A stretch of 64,000 nt of DNA, from contig NZ_SJOF01000016.1 in NCBI RefSeq assembly GCF_004331255.1, positions 1 to 64,000 on the forward strand, read 5' to 3'. The notes under the pieces were generated by a model. The model saw nothing but the letters and a program-made list of their open reading frames with translations, made no database searches and had not been told where the DNA came from. Below, one piece after another: positions 34,412 to 44,455 of this stretch; position 1 is the stretch's first letter; every line of letters begins with the position of its first letter. A program made the position numbers and the translations under genes. Source of the DNA: Acinetobacter sp. ANC 4173. GTDB lineage: Bacteria > Pseudomonadota > Gammaproteobacteria > Pseudomonadales > Moraxellaceae.

Positions 34412-35122
34412 GTGAAAGATGACTACATACTAATCGTCGATGACGAACTTCCAATTCGAGAGATGATTCATACCTCTTTGGATATGGCAGGCTTTCAATG
34501 CTTACAGGCAGAAGATGCGAAACAGGCGCATCAAATGATTGTGGATCAACGCCCAGCGTTAATTCTGCTCGACTGGATGATGCCGGGTGGCGTCAGTGGC
34601 GTCGATCTCTGTCGTCGCCTTAAACGCGATGAAAACTTATCGGAAATTCCAGTCATTATGCTGACTGCACGCGGAGAAGAAGACCATAAAGTCCAAGGTC
34701 TCGATGCAGGTGCAGATGACTACATGACCAAACCTTTTTCGACGCGTGAATTGGTGTCACGCATTAAAGCCGTCCTGCGTCGTGCCAATGCCCTGAGTGG
34801 CGAAAAAACCATTGATGCCAATGGCTTATTGCTTGATCCAGTTAGCCAACGCGTCAGTTTTAGCAATAACATTCTAGAAATGGGACCAACTGAATATCGT
34901 TTGCTGGCCTTCTTCATGACACATCCTGAACGTGCTTATACCCGCGCGCAATTGCTGGATCAGGTTTGGGGTGGCAATGTTTATATTGAAGACCGTACTA
35001 TTGATGTCCATATCCGTCGTTTACGCAAAGTCTTAGAACCCTATGGTGCAGACCGTTTTGTTCAAACCGTGCGTGGAACGGGTTACCGCTTCTCCACTCG
35101 TGCCGATGTTGCTTTAGGTTAA
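34412..35122 (+). CDS. phoB: Phosphate-regulon response regulator PhoB
   Basis: PhoB activates the phosphate-starvation regulon. The 236-residue protein has a receiver domain with phosphate acceptor D54 (LLDWMMPGG), T85 and K107 (MTKPFS), and an OmpR-type winged helix ([56 protein letters not shown]). GTG 34412 is the start: AATAGGA lies about nine bases upstream, and no in-frame ATG fits. Ten bases separate it from phoR. A Pho box in its own upstream region suggests autoregulation. Confidence 0.96.
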   Translation: MKDDYILIVDDELPIREMIHTSLDMAGFQCLQAEDAKQAHQMIVDQRPALILLDWMMPGGVSGVDLCRRLKRDENLSEIPVIMLTARGEEDHKVQGLDAGADDYMTKPFSTRELVSRIKAVLRRANALSGEKTIDANGLLLDPVSQRVSFSNNILEMGPTEYRLLAFFMTHPERAYTRAQLLDQVWGGNVYIEDRTIDVHIRRLRKVLEPYGADRFVQTVRGTGYRFSTRADVALG

Positions 35123-35132
35123 TTTTAGTTTT

Positions 35133-36491
35133 ATGTATGAACCCTACCCTGTCCCCGAACTCGCGCGTGAGCATCAAAAATTCCGTTACAGCAGTTTATG
35201 GATATTTGCCAAACAAGATTTACGTTTACTGGCGTTTCTACTGCTCATTGCAAGCTTAATCGGGTTTGGCATCGGGTGTTTTTGGGTTTGTATTTTTACC
35301 GCTTTTAGCATTTTTTTCGGTTTCCAACTGCGTTCTTTGTACTTGGTCAATGAATGGATTTCCAACCGCCCTTATGATGTTCCTCCCAATTTAAATGGCA
35401 TTTGGGGGGCATTATTATTTAATGTCTATCGTGCACAGCGCCAAGAGCGTATTGTTCAAGCCGAAATGGTCGGCTTGATTGACCGTGCACAATCCTCATT
35501 GGTGGCACTGGCAGAAGCGGTGGTATTGATTGATGAGTCGCATCAAATTGAATGGTGGAATCCTGCGGCAGAAAAACTACTCGGTATTCAGGCCCTAGAT
35601 CGTGGTCGTAACATTATGACCATTTTGCGCCAACCGAGTTTTATTGAATATTTCAACCACAGTGACCAGATTCCTGATGGAATTAAAATGAAGTCTTCCG
35701 TGTTTGAAGACCATTATGTACAAATCAAAATGACCCGCTTTGGCGGTGAAAGTCGCCTATTGGTGGCGTATGACGTGACACGCATGCACAACCTAGAGCA
35801 AATGCGTAAAGATTTTGTCGATAATATTTCACACGAATTACGCACGCCACTGACCGTACTCAGCGGTTATATTGAAACCTTTACCGATCAGGAAGATTTA
35901 AATCCGCGCTGGAAGCGTGCGTTTGAGCAAATGCAGGCACAAACCAAACGTATGAATGCCTTGGTCAATGACCTCTTACTGTTATCGCGTTTGGAAAATA
36001 ACAAGCAAATTGCCAAAAACCAGATTATTGAAATGCCAAGCCTGATGAATCAATTGTTTGATGATGCGCAGGCCTATAACGTGGATTATGGTCATACTCT
36101 GAATCTGGACATCGACAGTCATTGCGACCTCATTGGTTCAGATACCGAATTGGCCAGTGCCTTTAGCAACCTCATTACCAATGCAATTAAATACACCCCG
36201 AAAGGCGGCACCATTACCATGGGATGGCATGATGATGGCGAACATGGTTATTTCACCGTTGAAGATACGGGTATTGGTATTGATCCGAAACATTTGCCAC
36301 GTCTAACCGAGCGCTTCTATCGCGTGGACAGCGCACGTAGCCGTCAAACAGGTGGAACAGGATTAGGACTGGCGATTGTGAAACACGTACTGATGCAGCA
36401 CAACGCACATTTAGAAATTGAATCCAAAGAGAATCAAGGCTCAACCTTTAAAGTGGTGTTTCCGAAAGAACGCCTGTATCACATGAGCTAA
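35133..36491 (+). CDS. phoR: Phosphate-regulon sensor histidine kinase PhoR
   Basis: The partner sensor of PhoB, 452 residues. Two N-terminal membrane segments (LRLLAFLLLIASLIGFGIGCFWVCIFTAFSIFFGF) are followed by a PAS-like domain (about 115-220), the dimerisation H-box NISHELRTPLTVLSGY with His234, and the ATPase core (N box SNLITNAIKYTP, DTGIGI, GTGLGLAIVKHV). It reads phosphate status through the Pst/PhoU proteins, which are not in the window. It lies directly downstream of phoB. Confidence 0.95.
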   Translation: MYEPYPVPELAREHQKFRYSSLWIFAKQDLRLLAFLLLIASLIGFGIGCFWVCIFTAFSIFFGFQLRSLYLVNEWISNRPYDVPPNLNGIWGALLFNVYRAQRQERIVQAEMVGLIDRAQSSLVALAEAVVLIDESHQIEWWNPAAEKLLGIQALDRGRNIMTILRQPSFIEYFNHSDQIPDGIKMKSSVFEDHYVQIKMTRFGGESRLLVAYDVTRMHNLEQMRKDFVDNISHELRTPLTVLSGYIETFTDQEDLNPRWKRAFEQMQAQTKRMNALVNDLLLLSRLENNKQIAKNQIIEMPSLMNQLFDDAQAYNVDYGHTLNLDIDSHCDLIGSDTELASAFSNLITNAIKYTPKGGTITMGWHDDGEHGYFTVEDTGIGIDPKHLPRLTERFYRVDSARSRQTGGTGLGLAIVKHVLMQHNAHLEIESKENQGSTFKVVFPKERLYHMS

Positions 36492-36526
36492 AAAGATTTT
36501 TATAATATTTTAAAAATGGTCGGGAT

Positions 36527-36555
36527 TGAGATGGTTGCATACGACAACCATCTCA
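36527..36555. repeat. Perfect inverted repeat between phoR and psd
   Basis: TGAGATGGTTG and CAACCATCTCA form an 11-bp stem with a 7-base loop. It lies between the ends of two convergent genes and probably ends transcription; on the minus strand CATTTTTAAAATATT follows after several bases. Confidence 0.55.
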
Positions 36556-36564
36556 AAGGCATCC

Positions 36565-37416
36565 TTACAGGGTATGACCCAAGGCCTCGCCCATCACCAC
36601 CGTCGAATTGGCTTTAAACTGCGCATCCCACTGCATTTTATTGTGTTCAAACAAGACGATTGCCGTCGAACCTAAGTAAAAACGTCCTAACTCCGCGCCT
36701 TTTTCAAGGAATAGATTGTGCTGGTTCAGTTCTAAACGTCCAGTCGGTTTCACTTTGCCTGTCGCAACCGTTTCAATACCTGCAACAATCATGGCACCCA
36801 CTAATACCACGGCCATACGCCCCAATTCGGTATCAAACAGGCACACCATACGCTCATTACGTGCAAACAAACCTGGAATATTTTCTGCCGTGGTTTGATT
36901 CACCGAGAACAGTTCACCTGGCACATATAAGGTTTCAGTGAGCGTACCTGCAAATGGCATATGAACACGGTGATAATCACGCGGTGATAAATACACCGTT
37001 GCAAATTCACCCTGTTTAAATGGCTCTGCCAACTGTGGATCCGCAATCAACTTTTCTACAGAGAAACTTTGCCCTTTAGCCTGAAACACTTCACCGGCTT
37101 CAATATGCCCCAATTGTGAAATTGCCCCATCCGCAGGCGAAACAATACTGCGAGCATCGGCATCAATCTCACGCACACCATCTTGCAAAGCACGGGTAAA
37201 AAACTCATTGAATGACTTATATTTCAACGCATTTTTTTGCTCTGCAATGGACATATCAATGCCATATTGCACTTTAAATGCAGAAATTGCCGTGTTTTTA
37301 ATCAAGGGATGTTCACTGGCAGCAATCTTCCCCACCACACGGGAGAGTTGATGTTGTGGCACAACACGTTGCGCCTGAATAAAGAATTGTTTTGTTAAAC
37401 GTGAGGTGAGGCTCAA
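36565..37416 (-). CDS. psd: Phosphatidylserine decarboxylase
   Basis: Psd converts phosphatidylserine to phosphatidylethanolamine at the inner membrane. The 283-residue protein has [37 protein letters not shown] and the self-cleavage site LGST ([14 protein letters not shown]), where Ser becomes the pyruvoyl group. The only fitting start is TTG 37416, eight bases after GGAGAG and overlapping the stop of the upstream rhodanese gene by four bases. That overlap suggests translational coupling. Confidence 0.95.
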   Translation of the reverse strand: MSLTSRLTKQFFIQAQRVVPQHQLSRVVGKIAASEHPLIKNTAISAFKVQYGIDMSIAEQKNALKYKSFNEFFTRALQDGVREIDADARSIVSPADGAISQLGHIEAGEVFQAKGQSFSVEKLIADPQLAEPFKQGEFATVYLSPRDYHRVHMPFAGTLTETLYVPGELFSVNQTTAENIPGLFARNERMVCLFDTELGRMAVVLVGAMIVAGIETVATGKVKPTGRLELNQHNLFLEKGAELGRFYLGSTAIVLFEHNKMQWDAQFKANSTVVMGEALGHTL

Positions 37417-38264
37417 GACGGTAACTCTCCAGTAACGATTGGACTATCGAGGCGATTGCCCCATTCACTCCACGCACCATCATAAGCTCGAATATTCCAA
37501 CCCAATACACGACCCAAAATATAAGCCAAACCTGAACGATGATGTGACTGGCAGTACACCACGACAGGTTCCTGTAAATTGAAACCTTGTTGTTCTAAGC
37601 GTTGTTGTGTGCGTTCTAAAGCATGCAATTTTAAATGATTTTCACGATTAAGTGCAGTACTCCATTCAAAATGGCGTGCATTTGGAATATGACCACCGCG
37701 TCGAGCGGCCAATCTTAAACCGGTATATTCATCTTCAGTTCGACAATCCCACAGCTGAATGGCCTGTTGCTGTACCAAAGACAGCAACTCGGGATATTCA
37801 ATTCGGACTTGATCTTGTGCAGCCAAATTGACTTGCACTAAGGATTCTACAGGGGCGAATTGCTCCTGTTCTGAAGTCGTGGGCAAACCTTGCCCTAACC
37901 ATGCATGAATACCGCCATTGAGCAGAGAGGTATTATAAAAACCCAAGCAATGCAAGTTCCAGATCAATCGTCCTGCCCAAGCCCCACCTTCATCATCATA
38001 AACCACCACATGATGCTCAGGGCTAATATTCAAATACTGAATCAGCGCAGTCAAGCCTTCAGCATCAGGTAACAAGCCCGTGGCATTTTCTTCTTGGCGC
38101 AGCAATTGTGCGGGCTTAAGCGGAATCGCATGTGGAATATGTAACTGCTCATAGACTGAACTTCGACTTAAATCCACGATCCGTAATTTTTCATTGCCTA
38201 AATGTGGAAGTAATTCTTCCACTTCGATTAATAAACCCAAATTTAGCGTAGATTCCGTCATCAT
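37413..38264 (-). CDS. sseA: Sulfurtransferase with two rhodanese domains
   Basis: A 283-residue tandem rhodanese: the N-terminal domain ([22 protein letters not shown]) is non-catalytic, while the C-terminal one has [29 protein letters not shown] and the active loop CQSHHRSG with Cys near residue 241. The loop differs from SseA (CGSGVTA), so the sulfur acceptor is uncertain and the symbol follows only the family. It overlaps the start of psd, hence one operon. A cytoplasmic location is likely. Confidence 0.82.
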   Translation of the reverse strand: MMTESTLNLGLLIEVEELLPHLGNEKLRIVDLSRSSVYEQLHIPHAIPLKPAQLLRQEENATGLLPDAEGLTALIQYLNISPEHHVVVYDDEGGAWAGRLIWNLHCLGFYNTSLLNGGIHAWLGQGLPTTSEQEQFAPVESLVQVNLAAQDQVRIEYPELLSLVQQQAIQLWDCRTEDEYTGLRLAARRGGHIPNARHFEWSTALNRENHLKLHALERTQQRLEQQGFNLQEPVVVYCQSHHRSGLAYILGRVLGWNIRAYDGAWSEWGNRLDSPIVTGELPS

Positions 38265-38370
38265 TTTTACACGTTTTGTCCTAGCAACAGCCTGATCTTA
38301 GCATAAGCCCATCTCGACAAAATGCCGATTTTTCTAAAGAGCTTTACAGAAATTCAGCAATATAAATCAA

Positions 38371-39579
38371 TTAATGCGCAGGCTCAGTAATTTGAAAAAC
38401 CTGACGTAAGTAAGCCAAGAAGGTATCGTTATCAGTCATGGTCTTACCTGGACTATCTGAAATTTTCGCCACCGATTGTCCATTACATTCTACCAACTTC
38501 AATACTATATTCAGTGGAGTCTGCCCCATATCATTGGTCAAATTGGTGCCAATCCCAAAACTGACTTTGAAACGGTCTTTGAAATATTGATGTAATGCCC
38601 AGGCTTTTTGTACATTTAAACCGTCACTAAAGGTCAGCATTTTGGTTCTGCTGTCAATTTTCAAGGTTTTGTAATGCGCATAGGCTTTATCCCCCCAAAC
38701 AAAAGGGTCACCACTGTCATGTCTTAAACCATCGAATAATTTGGCAAAATACAAATCGAAATCGCGCAGGAAAGCATCCATTCCCACTACATCGGTCAGG
38801 GCAATGCCTAGATCCCCTCGGTATTCTTGCACCCAAGTCTCTAATGCAGCTTTTTGGAAATCCCGCAGCCGCACATCTAGCGCCTGAAACGCTTGTAAAA
38901 ACTCATGCGCCATGGTGCCAATCGGCGAAATGCCCAATTCTTTTGCCAACAGCACATTACTGGTACCTCGGAAAACATTCGGTACAGCATGGTGAAATGC
39001 CTGAATCACCTGCCTTTGCCAAGTCAAACTGTAGCGACGGCGAGTACCAAAATCCGATACCAAGAAAGGTGGATCTTCTGGTCGCTGCTGCTGTTCACAC
39101 TGTTGAATAAATTCAATTTTGGCTTTGAGGCGACGCTCGCCTTCTTCGAGCACTTCTGGCGTACGAATGCGTTTGAAGTACAGTTCATTCACAATCGCCA
39201 AGACAAAAATCTCGAACATCATGGCTTGCACCATGGGGCCTTCCACCCAAATGTCCAAACGACCTTCTTGATCAACATCGGCATGAATAAAGCGGCGTTT
39301 TAACTGGAATAATTCTAGATAGTCGACAAAATCGCTTTTAATAAAACGTAAACCACGCAAATATTGCAATTCATCTTCTTTAAACCGAAGCTGACACAAA
39401 TAATCCAGCTGCTCATTCAAATCTTGCAAAATATCCACCAAGGGATACACCGTTTCGTCCAAATTACGGCAACGGAAGTGGTAAACACTATGTGTTTGCG
39501 GAAACTGGTGCAGCACCACTTGCAACATGGTGAACTTATATAAGTCAGTATCGAGGAGTGAGTGAATAATTGCAGACAT
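38371..39579 (-). CDS. pncB: Nicotinate phosphoribosyltransferase
   Basis: PncB links nicotinate to PRPP in NAD salvage. The 402-residue protein shows [20 protein letters not shown] at the start, [45 protein letters not shown], the PRPP-site stretch [19 protein letters not shown] and [11 protein letters not shown]. It is complete. With pncA, at about 48 kb, it makes a full nicotinamide-to-NaMN salvage path, though the genes are 9 kb apart. Confidence 0.97.
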   Translation of the reverse strand: MSAIIHSLLDTDLYKFTMLQVVLHQFPQTHSVYHFRCRNLDETVYPLVDILQDLNEQLDYLCQLRFKEDELQYLRGLRFIKSDFVDYLELFQLKRRFIHADVDQEGRLDIWVEGPMVQAMMFEIFVLAIVNELYFKRIRTPEVLEEGERRLKAKIEFIQQCEQQQRPEDPPFLVSDFGTRRRYSLTWQRQVIQAFHHAVPNVFRGTSNVLLAKELGISPIGTMAHEFLQAFQALDVRLRDFQKAALETWVQEYRGDLGIALTDVVGMDAFLRDFDLYFAKLFDGLRHDSGDPFVWGDKAYAHYKTLKIDSRTKMLTFSDGLNVQKAWALHQYFKDRFKVSFGIGTNLTNDMGQTPLNIVLKLVECNGQSVAKISDSPGKTMTDNDTFLAYLRQVFQITEPAH

Positions 39580-39735
39580 AAAGGTTCAGTTTTTATCAAC
39601 TTCTAGCATTAAAGCATACTTTCAAGCTGAAAAAAGCCATTGATTGCAGAAAACTCATCAAATCAAGATGTCTCCAAACCTGTATCAGAATGATCTTTGC
39701 TACAATGCCTGCCACATCAACATTGAGGAATTCTC

Positions 39736-40176
39736 ATGCGTGCTTTATTACAACGAGTACTTGAAGCCAAAGTGATCGTCGACGGTCAAGTTACGGGAGA
39801 AATTCAACAGGGTCTTTTGGTCTTTTTGGGACTCGGCAAAGATGATCAGTTTGAAAAAGGCAAAAAGCTGATTGATAAAATCCTCAAGTACCGTATTTTT
39901 GATGATGAACAAGGCAAAATGGGCTGGAATTTGACACAAGCACAGGGTGGTTTGCTCTTGGTGTCACAATTTACCCTCATGGCACAAACGCAAAAGGGCT
40001 TACGCCCAGATTTTGGTCCTGCAATGCCACCCGATGCCGCCAACGTCTTGTATGAACAATTGGTGGACTATGCCAAATCTCAGTTTGAACAAGTGCAAAC
40101 GGGTATTTTTGCGGCTGACATGAAAGTGCATTTAATTAATGATGGTCCTGTGACCTTTCAGCTCGAAGTCGAATAA
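39736..40176 (+). CDS. dtd: D-aminoacyl-tRNA deacylase
   Basis: Dtd removes D-amino acids wrongly attached to tRNA. The 146-residue protein carries the family signatures MRALLQRVLEAKVIVDG, LLLVSQFTLMA (the SQFT motif) and the Gly-cisPro motif near the C terminus (INDGPVTFQLEVE). It is a homodimer in the cytoplasm. ATG has GAGGAA upstream. It stands alone with its own terminator. Confidence 0.96.
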   Translation: MRALLQRVLEAKVIVDGQVTGEIQQGLLVFLGLGKDDQFEKGKKLIDKILKYRIFDDEQGKMGWNLTQAQGGLLLVSQFTLMAQTQKGLRPDFGPAMPPDAANVLYEQLVDYAKSQFEQVQTGIFAADMKVHLINDGPVTFQLEVE

Positions 40177-40189
40177 TACTTTCAGCCAT

Positions 40190-40223
40190 AAAAAAGCCTA
40201 CAACACAGTCTGTAGGCTTTTTT
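40190..40223. terminator. Bidirectional terminator
   Basis: AAAAAGCCTACA, an 8-base loop and TGTAGGCTTTTTT between the convergent dtd and SCP2 genes. Confidence 0.85.
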
Positions 40224-40243
40224 GTGGCTTCGCAATTTAAGAC

Positions 40244-40723
40244 TTATCGACCTGTTTTTTCTTTTAAGAATTGGCGCGCCAATTGAATTTTTTCTTTGAC
40301 TGGTTTGGGTAATTTCGGTGGAATCAATTTTGCGACCTTGTTAAACCAAACCAATAGGCTAAAATCACCTTCCATTTTAATACTGCCATTTTGCATACCC
40401 GTCATGAATGCCGATGGATCACCTTTTAGTAAGGTTTTCACACCTTGCTCGCTGTCTACAAACTGCAAGATAAAATCGGCTTTCTCTGCATCACCTGAAA
40501 CTGTATCAATTTGTCCATTGTTGATAATAATTTGACGTGCTATACCTTGGTCAGTCCCAATCTGGATGCGAAATTGACGCTCATGAATCAACTCAATAAA
40601 TTTTGGGCTGGTACGAGCCAGTTGTTTCATGCGCAACACTAAACTCGCCACTAAAAGATCAAGTGGATCCGTGCTCACATCGACCAAAGGTAGTTTGACA
40701 ACTGGAATTGAAGACAGTTTCAT
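40244..40723 (-). CDS. SCP2 sterol-binding domain protein
   Basis: A 159-residue protein with an SCP2 fold: hydrophobic leader helix LDLLVASLVLRMKQLAR, strands FRIQIGTDQGIARQIIINNGQID, EKADFILQFVDSEQGVKTLLKGDPSAFMTGMQNGSIKMEGDFSLLVWFNKVAKLIP. This last stretch is highly typical. Members bind lipids or quinone precursors (UbiT is one such protein), so an accessory role in lipid or ubiquinone handling is plausible but not shown. No neighbour clarifies it. Confidence 0.85.
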   Translation of the reverse strand: MKLSSIPVVKLPLVDVSTDPLDLLVASLVLRMKQLARTSPKFIELIHERQFRIQIGTDQGIARQIIINNGQIDTVSGDAEKADFILQFVDSEQGVKTLLKGDPSAFMTGMQNGSIKMEGDFSLLVWFNKVAKLIPPKLPKPVKEKIQLARQFLKEKTGR

Positions 40724-41095
40724 GACGTTTAAAGCCTATTGTAATTGTAGAAAAATTGACTGCTCCATCCTACCATAACTTAATTCTGATGGAAGCTAGG
40801 CTTTGTATAACAATCCCAATCTGACCGCTAAAGTCATAAACAAAAATTTTATGTTGATCACAACATCACAGTCTTTTTATCGCATGTGTAAATCAGTACA
40901 TAAAAGTTTAAACCGTTAGATTGGCTAAATCGCAACTATCCTGACTAAAAATCAAAACTTACTTATTTCTACACCTATGAACTGCATCATCAGCATTCAC
41001 CCTAGGATGGGAATACTTATTGTTATTTTCTGATTGTCCAAACTGCCTTGGAACTTGGCTCCCTCCCATCTTGGCTGAAAAGGAGCAGTAACCGC
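40724..41095. other. Long gene-free spacer with a possible RNA structure
   Basis: About 370 bases. GATGGGA at 41012-41018 and TCCCATC at 41066-41072 can pair, enclosing about 50 bases that also contain GCC-TTGGAACTT-GGC. Either strand could be transcribed. No T run and no ORF accompany it, so I call it only a possible structure. Confidence 0.3.
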
Positions 41096-41428
41096 TTAAC
41101 GGCTACTGTACTGTTGATCATCTTCATATACAGGGGTATGTTCAATGTAACGGCGCTTTGATAAAGCACGTTCAGCACGGCGATCTTCTCGGAATAATAA
41201 TAGCGTCACCATCGTCATGGCTAAGCTCACCGCAGCCAGATAACTATACGCCATAGGCAACTCAAACACGACCTGAATGCTCAGTCGAATCATTTCTAGC
41301 AAGCCCCAGAACATCATACCTGCGAACATAAAGCTCAGCCAACGACGATAAGGCGAGAAGAAAACAGCAATCAGTGCAACAGCCACACAACTCAAGCCAA
41401 TTATGGTTGCTAAATTCGCTGTGACCAT
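41096..41428 (-). CDS. Small two-to-three-segment membrane protein, AciT-like
   Basis: A 110-residue inner-membrane protein: hydrophobic segments VTANLATIIGLSCVAVALIAVFF, FMFAGMMFWGLLEMIRLSIQVVF and YSYLAAVSLAMTMVTLLLF, then a charged tail RRAERALSKRRYIEHTPVYEDDQQ. From memory this resembles the Acinetobacter AciT (ciprofloxacin tolerance) proteins; I cannot confirm it, so no symbol is given. ATG 41428 has an excellent GGAGG site; the frame upstream of it is spurious. Alone, with a long upstream region containing repeated TGTCAT words. Confidence 0.72.
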   Translation of the reverse strand: MVTANLATIIGLSCVAVALIAVFFSPYRRWLSFMFAGMMFWGLLEMIRLSIQVVFELPMAYSYLAAVSLAMTMVTLLLFREDRRAERALSKRRYIEHTPVYEDDQQYSSR

Positions 41429-41794
41429 AAAAACCTCCGTCTTCAATGGAAATCGTGTCTGGGCAGGAACCCGACCAGTAATTTTCACGACCTATATTAA
41501 TTTTGTGAAATTTGTTTATCTGTATCTCTATGCAAGCATTATGAGCAGTTTTAAACAGAAAAAAAGGCATGCTTTTTTATTGAACGACATACCTTGTCGC
41601 AATATTATTTTGTCATTACAATTTTTGTCATTTCGACTTGAATGGAAGCAAGATATGCCATGAGTTGGCGTGTCATTACAAAAAAACAACGGGGTTTTTC
41701 AGCGGAAAAAATATTTTTTGGACACTCGATATGACGCAGATTGTACCCAATAGTTAGATGATTTTTTTAATACAAAAGTCACGCAGAACAAAAC
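41429..41794. other. Upstream region of the AciT-like gene with repeated TGTCAT words
   Basis: No gene is seen. TGTCATTACA occurs at 41611 and 41671, and TGTCATT at 41626. They are spaced 15 and 45 bases, not the 11 of a Pho box. They may be binding sites or chance in AT-rich DNA. Confidence 0.3.
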
Positions 41795-41824
41795 AAAAAA
41801 CGCAATCCTACGATTGCGTTTTTT
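41795..41824 (-). terminator. serB terminator
   Basis: AAAAAACGCAATC, loop CTAC and GATTGCGTTTTTT just beyond the serB stop. Confidence 0.85.
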
Positions 41825-41840
41825 CATGAAACCGTAATGG

Positions 41841-43061
41841 TTACGCGCAGTTAAGATCTTTATCATGGACACCCAACAGGTATAAAACCCCATCCAGTCC
41901 CACGCTTGAAATCGCCTGATTGGCATTCTGACGGACTAAAGGTTTCGCGCGGAATGCAACGCCTAAGCCTGCCAAAGACAACATTGGTAAATCATTGGCA
42001 CCATCCCCCACTGCAATAGTTTGCTCGGGTGAAATGCCCATGTTGTCTGCCAGTTCACGCAACAAAAATGCCTTGCGTGCGCCATCGACAATATGCTCTT
42101 TGACTTCACCTGTGACGTAGCCATCTTGCACATCCAATACATTAGCATGTACTTCATCAATCCCGAGCTTGGCTTGTAAATACTCTGCAAAGTACTGGAA
42201 GCCACCCGATAAAATCGCAGTTCTATAACCCAATGATTTTAATGTTGTAATTAAGCGTTCTGCACCTTCCGTAATGGTCAAACGTTCCGCAATTTTAGGT
42301 AATACTGAAGCATCTAAACCTTTTAATAAAGCCACACGTGCACGGAAGCTTTGTTGGAAATCCAGCTCCCCTTGCATGGCACGTTCAGTAATTTCTGCAA
42401 CTTGCTCACCCACACCCGCTTCAATCGCCAATTCATCAATCACCTCTTGTTCAATGAGGGTCGAATCCATGTCAAAACACACTAAACGGCTGTTGCGACG
42501 GTAAGCATTGTCTTCTTGTACCGCAATATCAATGCTGAGTTCTGAGGACAAACGTAAGCAAGCTGCACGCATTGCCGTTGCATCTAACATTTGCCCACTC
42601 AGACCAAACTGTACACAAGAACGTTTTGGTCCTTCTGACTGATTTTTTAGCTGTGGACGACCCGACAAACGGATCACTGTTTCAATATTAAAACCTTGGT
42701 TCGACACAATATTGGTAACAGCTTGTAAATGCTCAGCAGTCAGTTCTGGCGCCAAAGCCGTGACAATATAGCGTGTACGTCCACCTTCACTTACCCATTG
42801 ATCATATTCTGTTGCAGAGATCGGTTTAAAGCGCACTGTTAAGCCGATATCATGTGCTAGAATCAGAATTTCCTTCATGGCTAATGCTGTTGCAGTCTGG
42901 TCATCTGACGAAACAACAATACCTAGAGTCAGTTGATTATGGATGACGGCTTGTCCAACATCTAGAATTTGTAAGGAATGAGTGGACAAAACCTGCATTA
43001 ATCGAGTGAATTGATTAGGTTGGTCGGGTCCTAAAAATGATATAAGAATGATTTCTCGCAT
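41841..43061 (-). CDS. serB: Phosphoserine phosphatase
   Basis: SerB performs the last step of serine synthesis. The 406-residue protein is the long form: about 180 N-terminal residues with two ACT-like regulatory domains (IILISFLGPDQPNQFTRLMQVL; RYIVTALAPELTAEHLQAVTNI), then the HAD domain. Catalytic motifs are CFDMDSTLIEQEVIDELA, the serine-binding FQQSFRARVALLKG, LSGGFQYFAEYL and VGDGANDLPML. It is divergent from the ytjB-like gene, as in E. coli. Confidence 0.96.
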   Translation of the reverse strand: MREIILISFLGPDQPNQFTRLMQVLSTHSLQILDVGQAVIHNQLTLGIVVSSDDQTATALAMKEILILAHDIGLTVRFKPISATEYDQWVSEGGRTRYIVTALAPELTAEHLQAVTNIVSNQGFNIETVIRLSGRPQLKNQSEGPKRSCVQFGLSGQMLDATAMRAACLRLSSELSIDIAVQEDNAYRRNSRLVCFDMDSTLIEQEVIDELAIEAGVGEQVAEITERAMQGELDFQQSFRARVALLKGLDASVLPKIAERLTITEGAERLITTLKSLGYRTAILSGGFQYFAEYLQAKLGIDEVHANVLDVQDGYVTGEVKEHIVDGARKAFLLRELADNMGISPEQTIAVGDGANDLPMLSLAGLGVAFRAKPLVRQNANQAISSVGLDGVLYLLGVHDKDLNCA

Positions 43062-43120
43062 GAATTGACTCGAGTCTGAGCTACAACTATTGTGAGAATC
43101 ATAATCGAATTTGAATAGAA

Positions 43121-44392
43121 TTGCCTTGGAAGTTTACGTTGAATGCGCCTAGACAAGGGCTATTTGCTAGCCTACTGATAATAAGTTTTGCACTTCATAC
43201 CTTTTTATTGGTGATTGCAACCACTCACCAACTGAATGAAAACCGTGCGAATCAGGGACAGTTGATGACCAGTCAGTTGGTCACAGACAGTTTATCGGAA
43301 CTTGAACCTGCCAATACAGTATCACTGGCCTTATTGGTAAATCGTTACGCCACCAATCCAAGTGTCGCCTCTATTCGAATTTTAGACGGTACGAATCAGG
43401 TTTTGGCAACAGGCGGTTTATCCAAAACGCGTGATGGTGAAGTCTTTGTTCGTGATGCCTTACAAAATGAGAAAAAAGTCGGCACCATTGAAATTACCCT
43501 GATCAAGCCTAGCATTGGTGAAATTTTACGGACTCAATGGTTAGCGATTTTGTTCTCGTTCTTTATTCACGGCTTACTGTGGTTAGGTTACCGCGCGATT
43601 GCCCGCCCAAGCCGTACAGAATACTTAGCACGCATTAATAATGAATCCCGCTTAAAACACGAGATTCAGGCTTTAACTCAAGCGCTAGAGCAAGAAAAAC
43701 ATAATGCTGCATTAACCATTGCTCAAGCCCAACAACAGTTCCAGAATAAAATTAAAGCCAAAGAAATTAAACCTGTGATTTTGGATGATTGCTCGGTCGC
43801 ATTGAACATTCAATATTATGATCCGAAGCAACTGCTCGATTCAGTCAATCAGACGGTATCTGTACCATATTTCAATTTGTGCCAGATTTTCTTGAACAAA
43901 AGTATTGAGCTTGCTGTTCAGCATTATAAATTGAATCGTTCTGACATTACGACGGTGCAGCAATTCAGCGCACAAGGGGCAACCATTACCTTATCGGCTG
44001 ACATGCCTGATGCCGTGCCTTGTCTGGTGATGATTAGTTCAGTGTTCCAATTATTGTCGGAAGTTTTATACAAACGCTACCGCGAAGAAAAACGTTTCGT
44101 TTTACAAACCCGCAGTGCCATTTCTTCATCGGTAGACGCCATGCAGTTGTCTGCCGTGCAGGCGGCTGAGCGTTTGGTGCATCAACTCTCTGCCAAAGAA
44201 AGCGCCGTGCATTTAAACAATGAATTGTTACAACACATCAGCGAGCATTATGACTTGGTGTCTTTGCCGAATCCGACCAATGTATTGACCCGTCATGCAT
44301 TTATGGTCAACGGCATGGACAGCAGCATGGCTGAACTGGCTCAAAGTTTAAGAACGGAAATTCTTAAAGGCAAACAGTCTAAAGCCTCTTAA
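43121..44392 (+). CDS. Smp/YtjB-AhpA family membrane protein
   Basis: A 423-residue inner-membrane protein. One segment near the N terminus (LFASLLIISFALHTFLLVIATT), a periplasmic part of about 110 residues, a second segment (WLAILFSFFIHGLLWLGYRAIA), then a cytoplasmic coiled-coil stretch and a helical C-terminal domain. This layout and the divergence from serB fit the SMP/YtjB/AhpA family; function is unknown. No ATG fits. TTG 43121 gives the longest frame; TTG 43139 is the better-supported alternative, having GGAAG seven bases upstream. Confidence 0.83.
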   Translation: MPWKFTLNAPRQGLFASLLIISFALHTFLLVIATTHQLNENRANQGQLMTSQLVTDSLSELEPANTVSLALLVNRYATNPSVASIRILDGTNQVLATGGLSKTRDGEVFVRDALQNEKKVGTIEITLIKPSIGEILRTQWLAILFSFFIHGLLWLGYRAIARPSRTEYLARINNESRLKHEIQALTQALEQEKHNAALTIAQAQQQFQNKIKAKEIKPVILDDCSVALNIQYYDPKQLLDSVNQTVSVPYFNLCQIFLNKSIELAVQHYKLNRSDITTVQQFSAQGATITLSADMPDAVPCLVMISSVFQLLSEVLYKRYREEKRFVLQTRSAISSSVDAMQLSAVQAAERLVHQLSAKESAVHLNNELLQHISEHYDLVSLPNPTNVLTRHAFMVNGMDSSMAELAQSLRTEILKGKQSKAS

Positions 44393-44406
44393 TCCTATTG
44401 CATCAC

Positions 44407-44439
44407 AAAAAAAGCCTGACCAATGTCAGGCTTTTTTTT
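44407..44439. terminator. Bidirectional terminator
   Basis: AAAAAAGCCTGAC, loop CAAT and GTCAGGCTTTTTTTT between the convergent ytjB-like and ppk1 genes. Confidence 0.87.
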
Positions 44440-44455
44440 AACAGCCATCAAAGCA

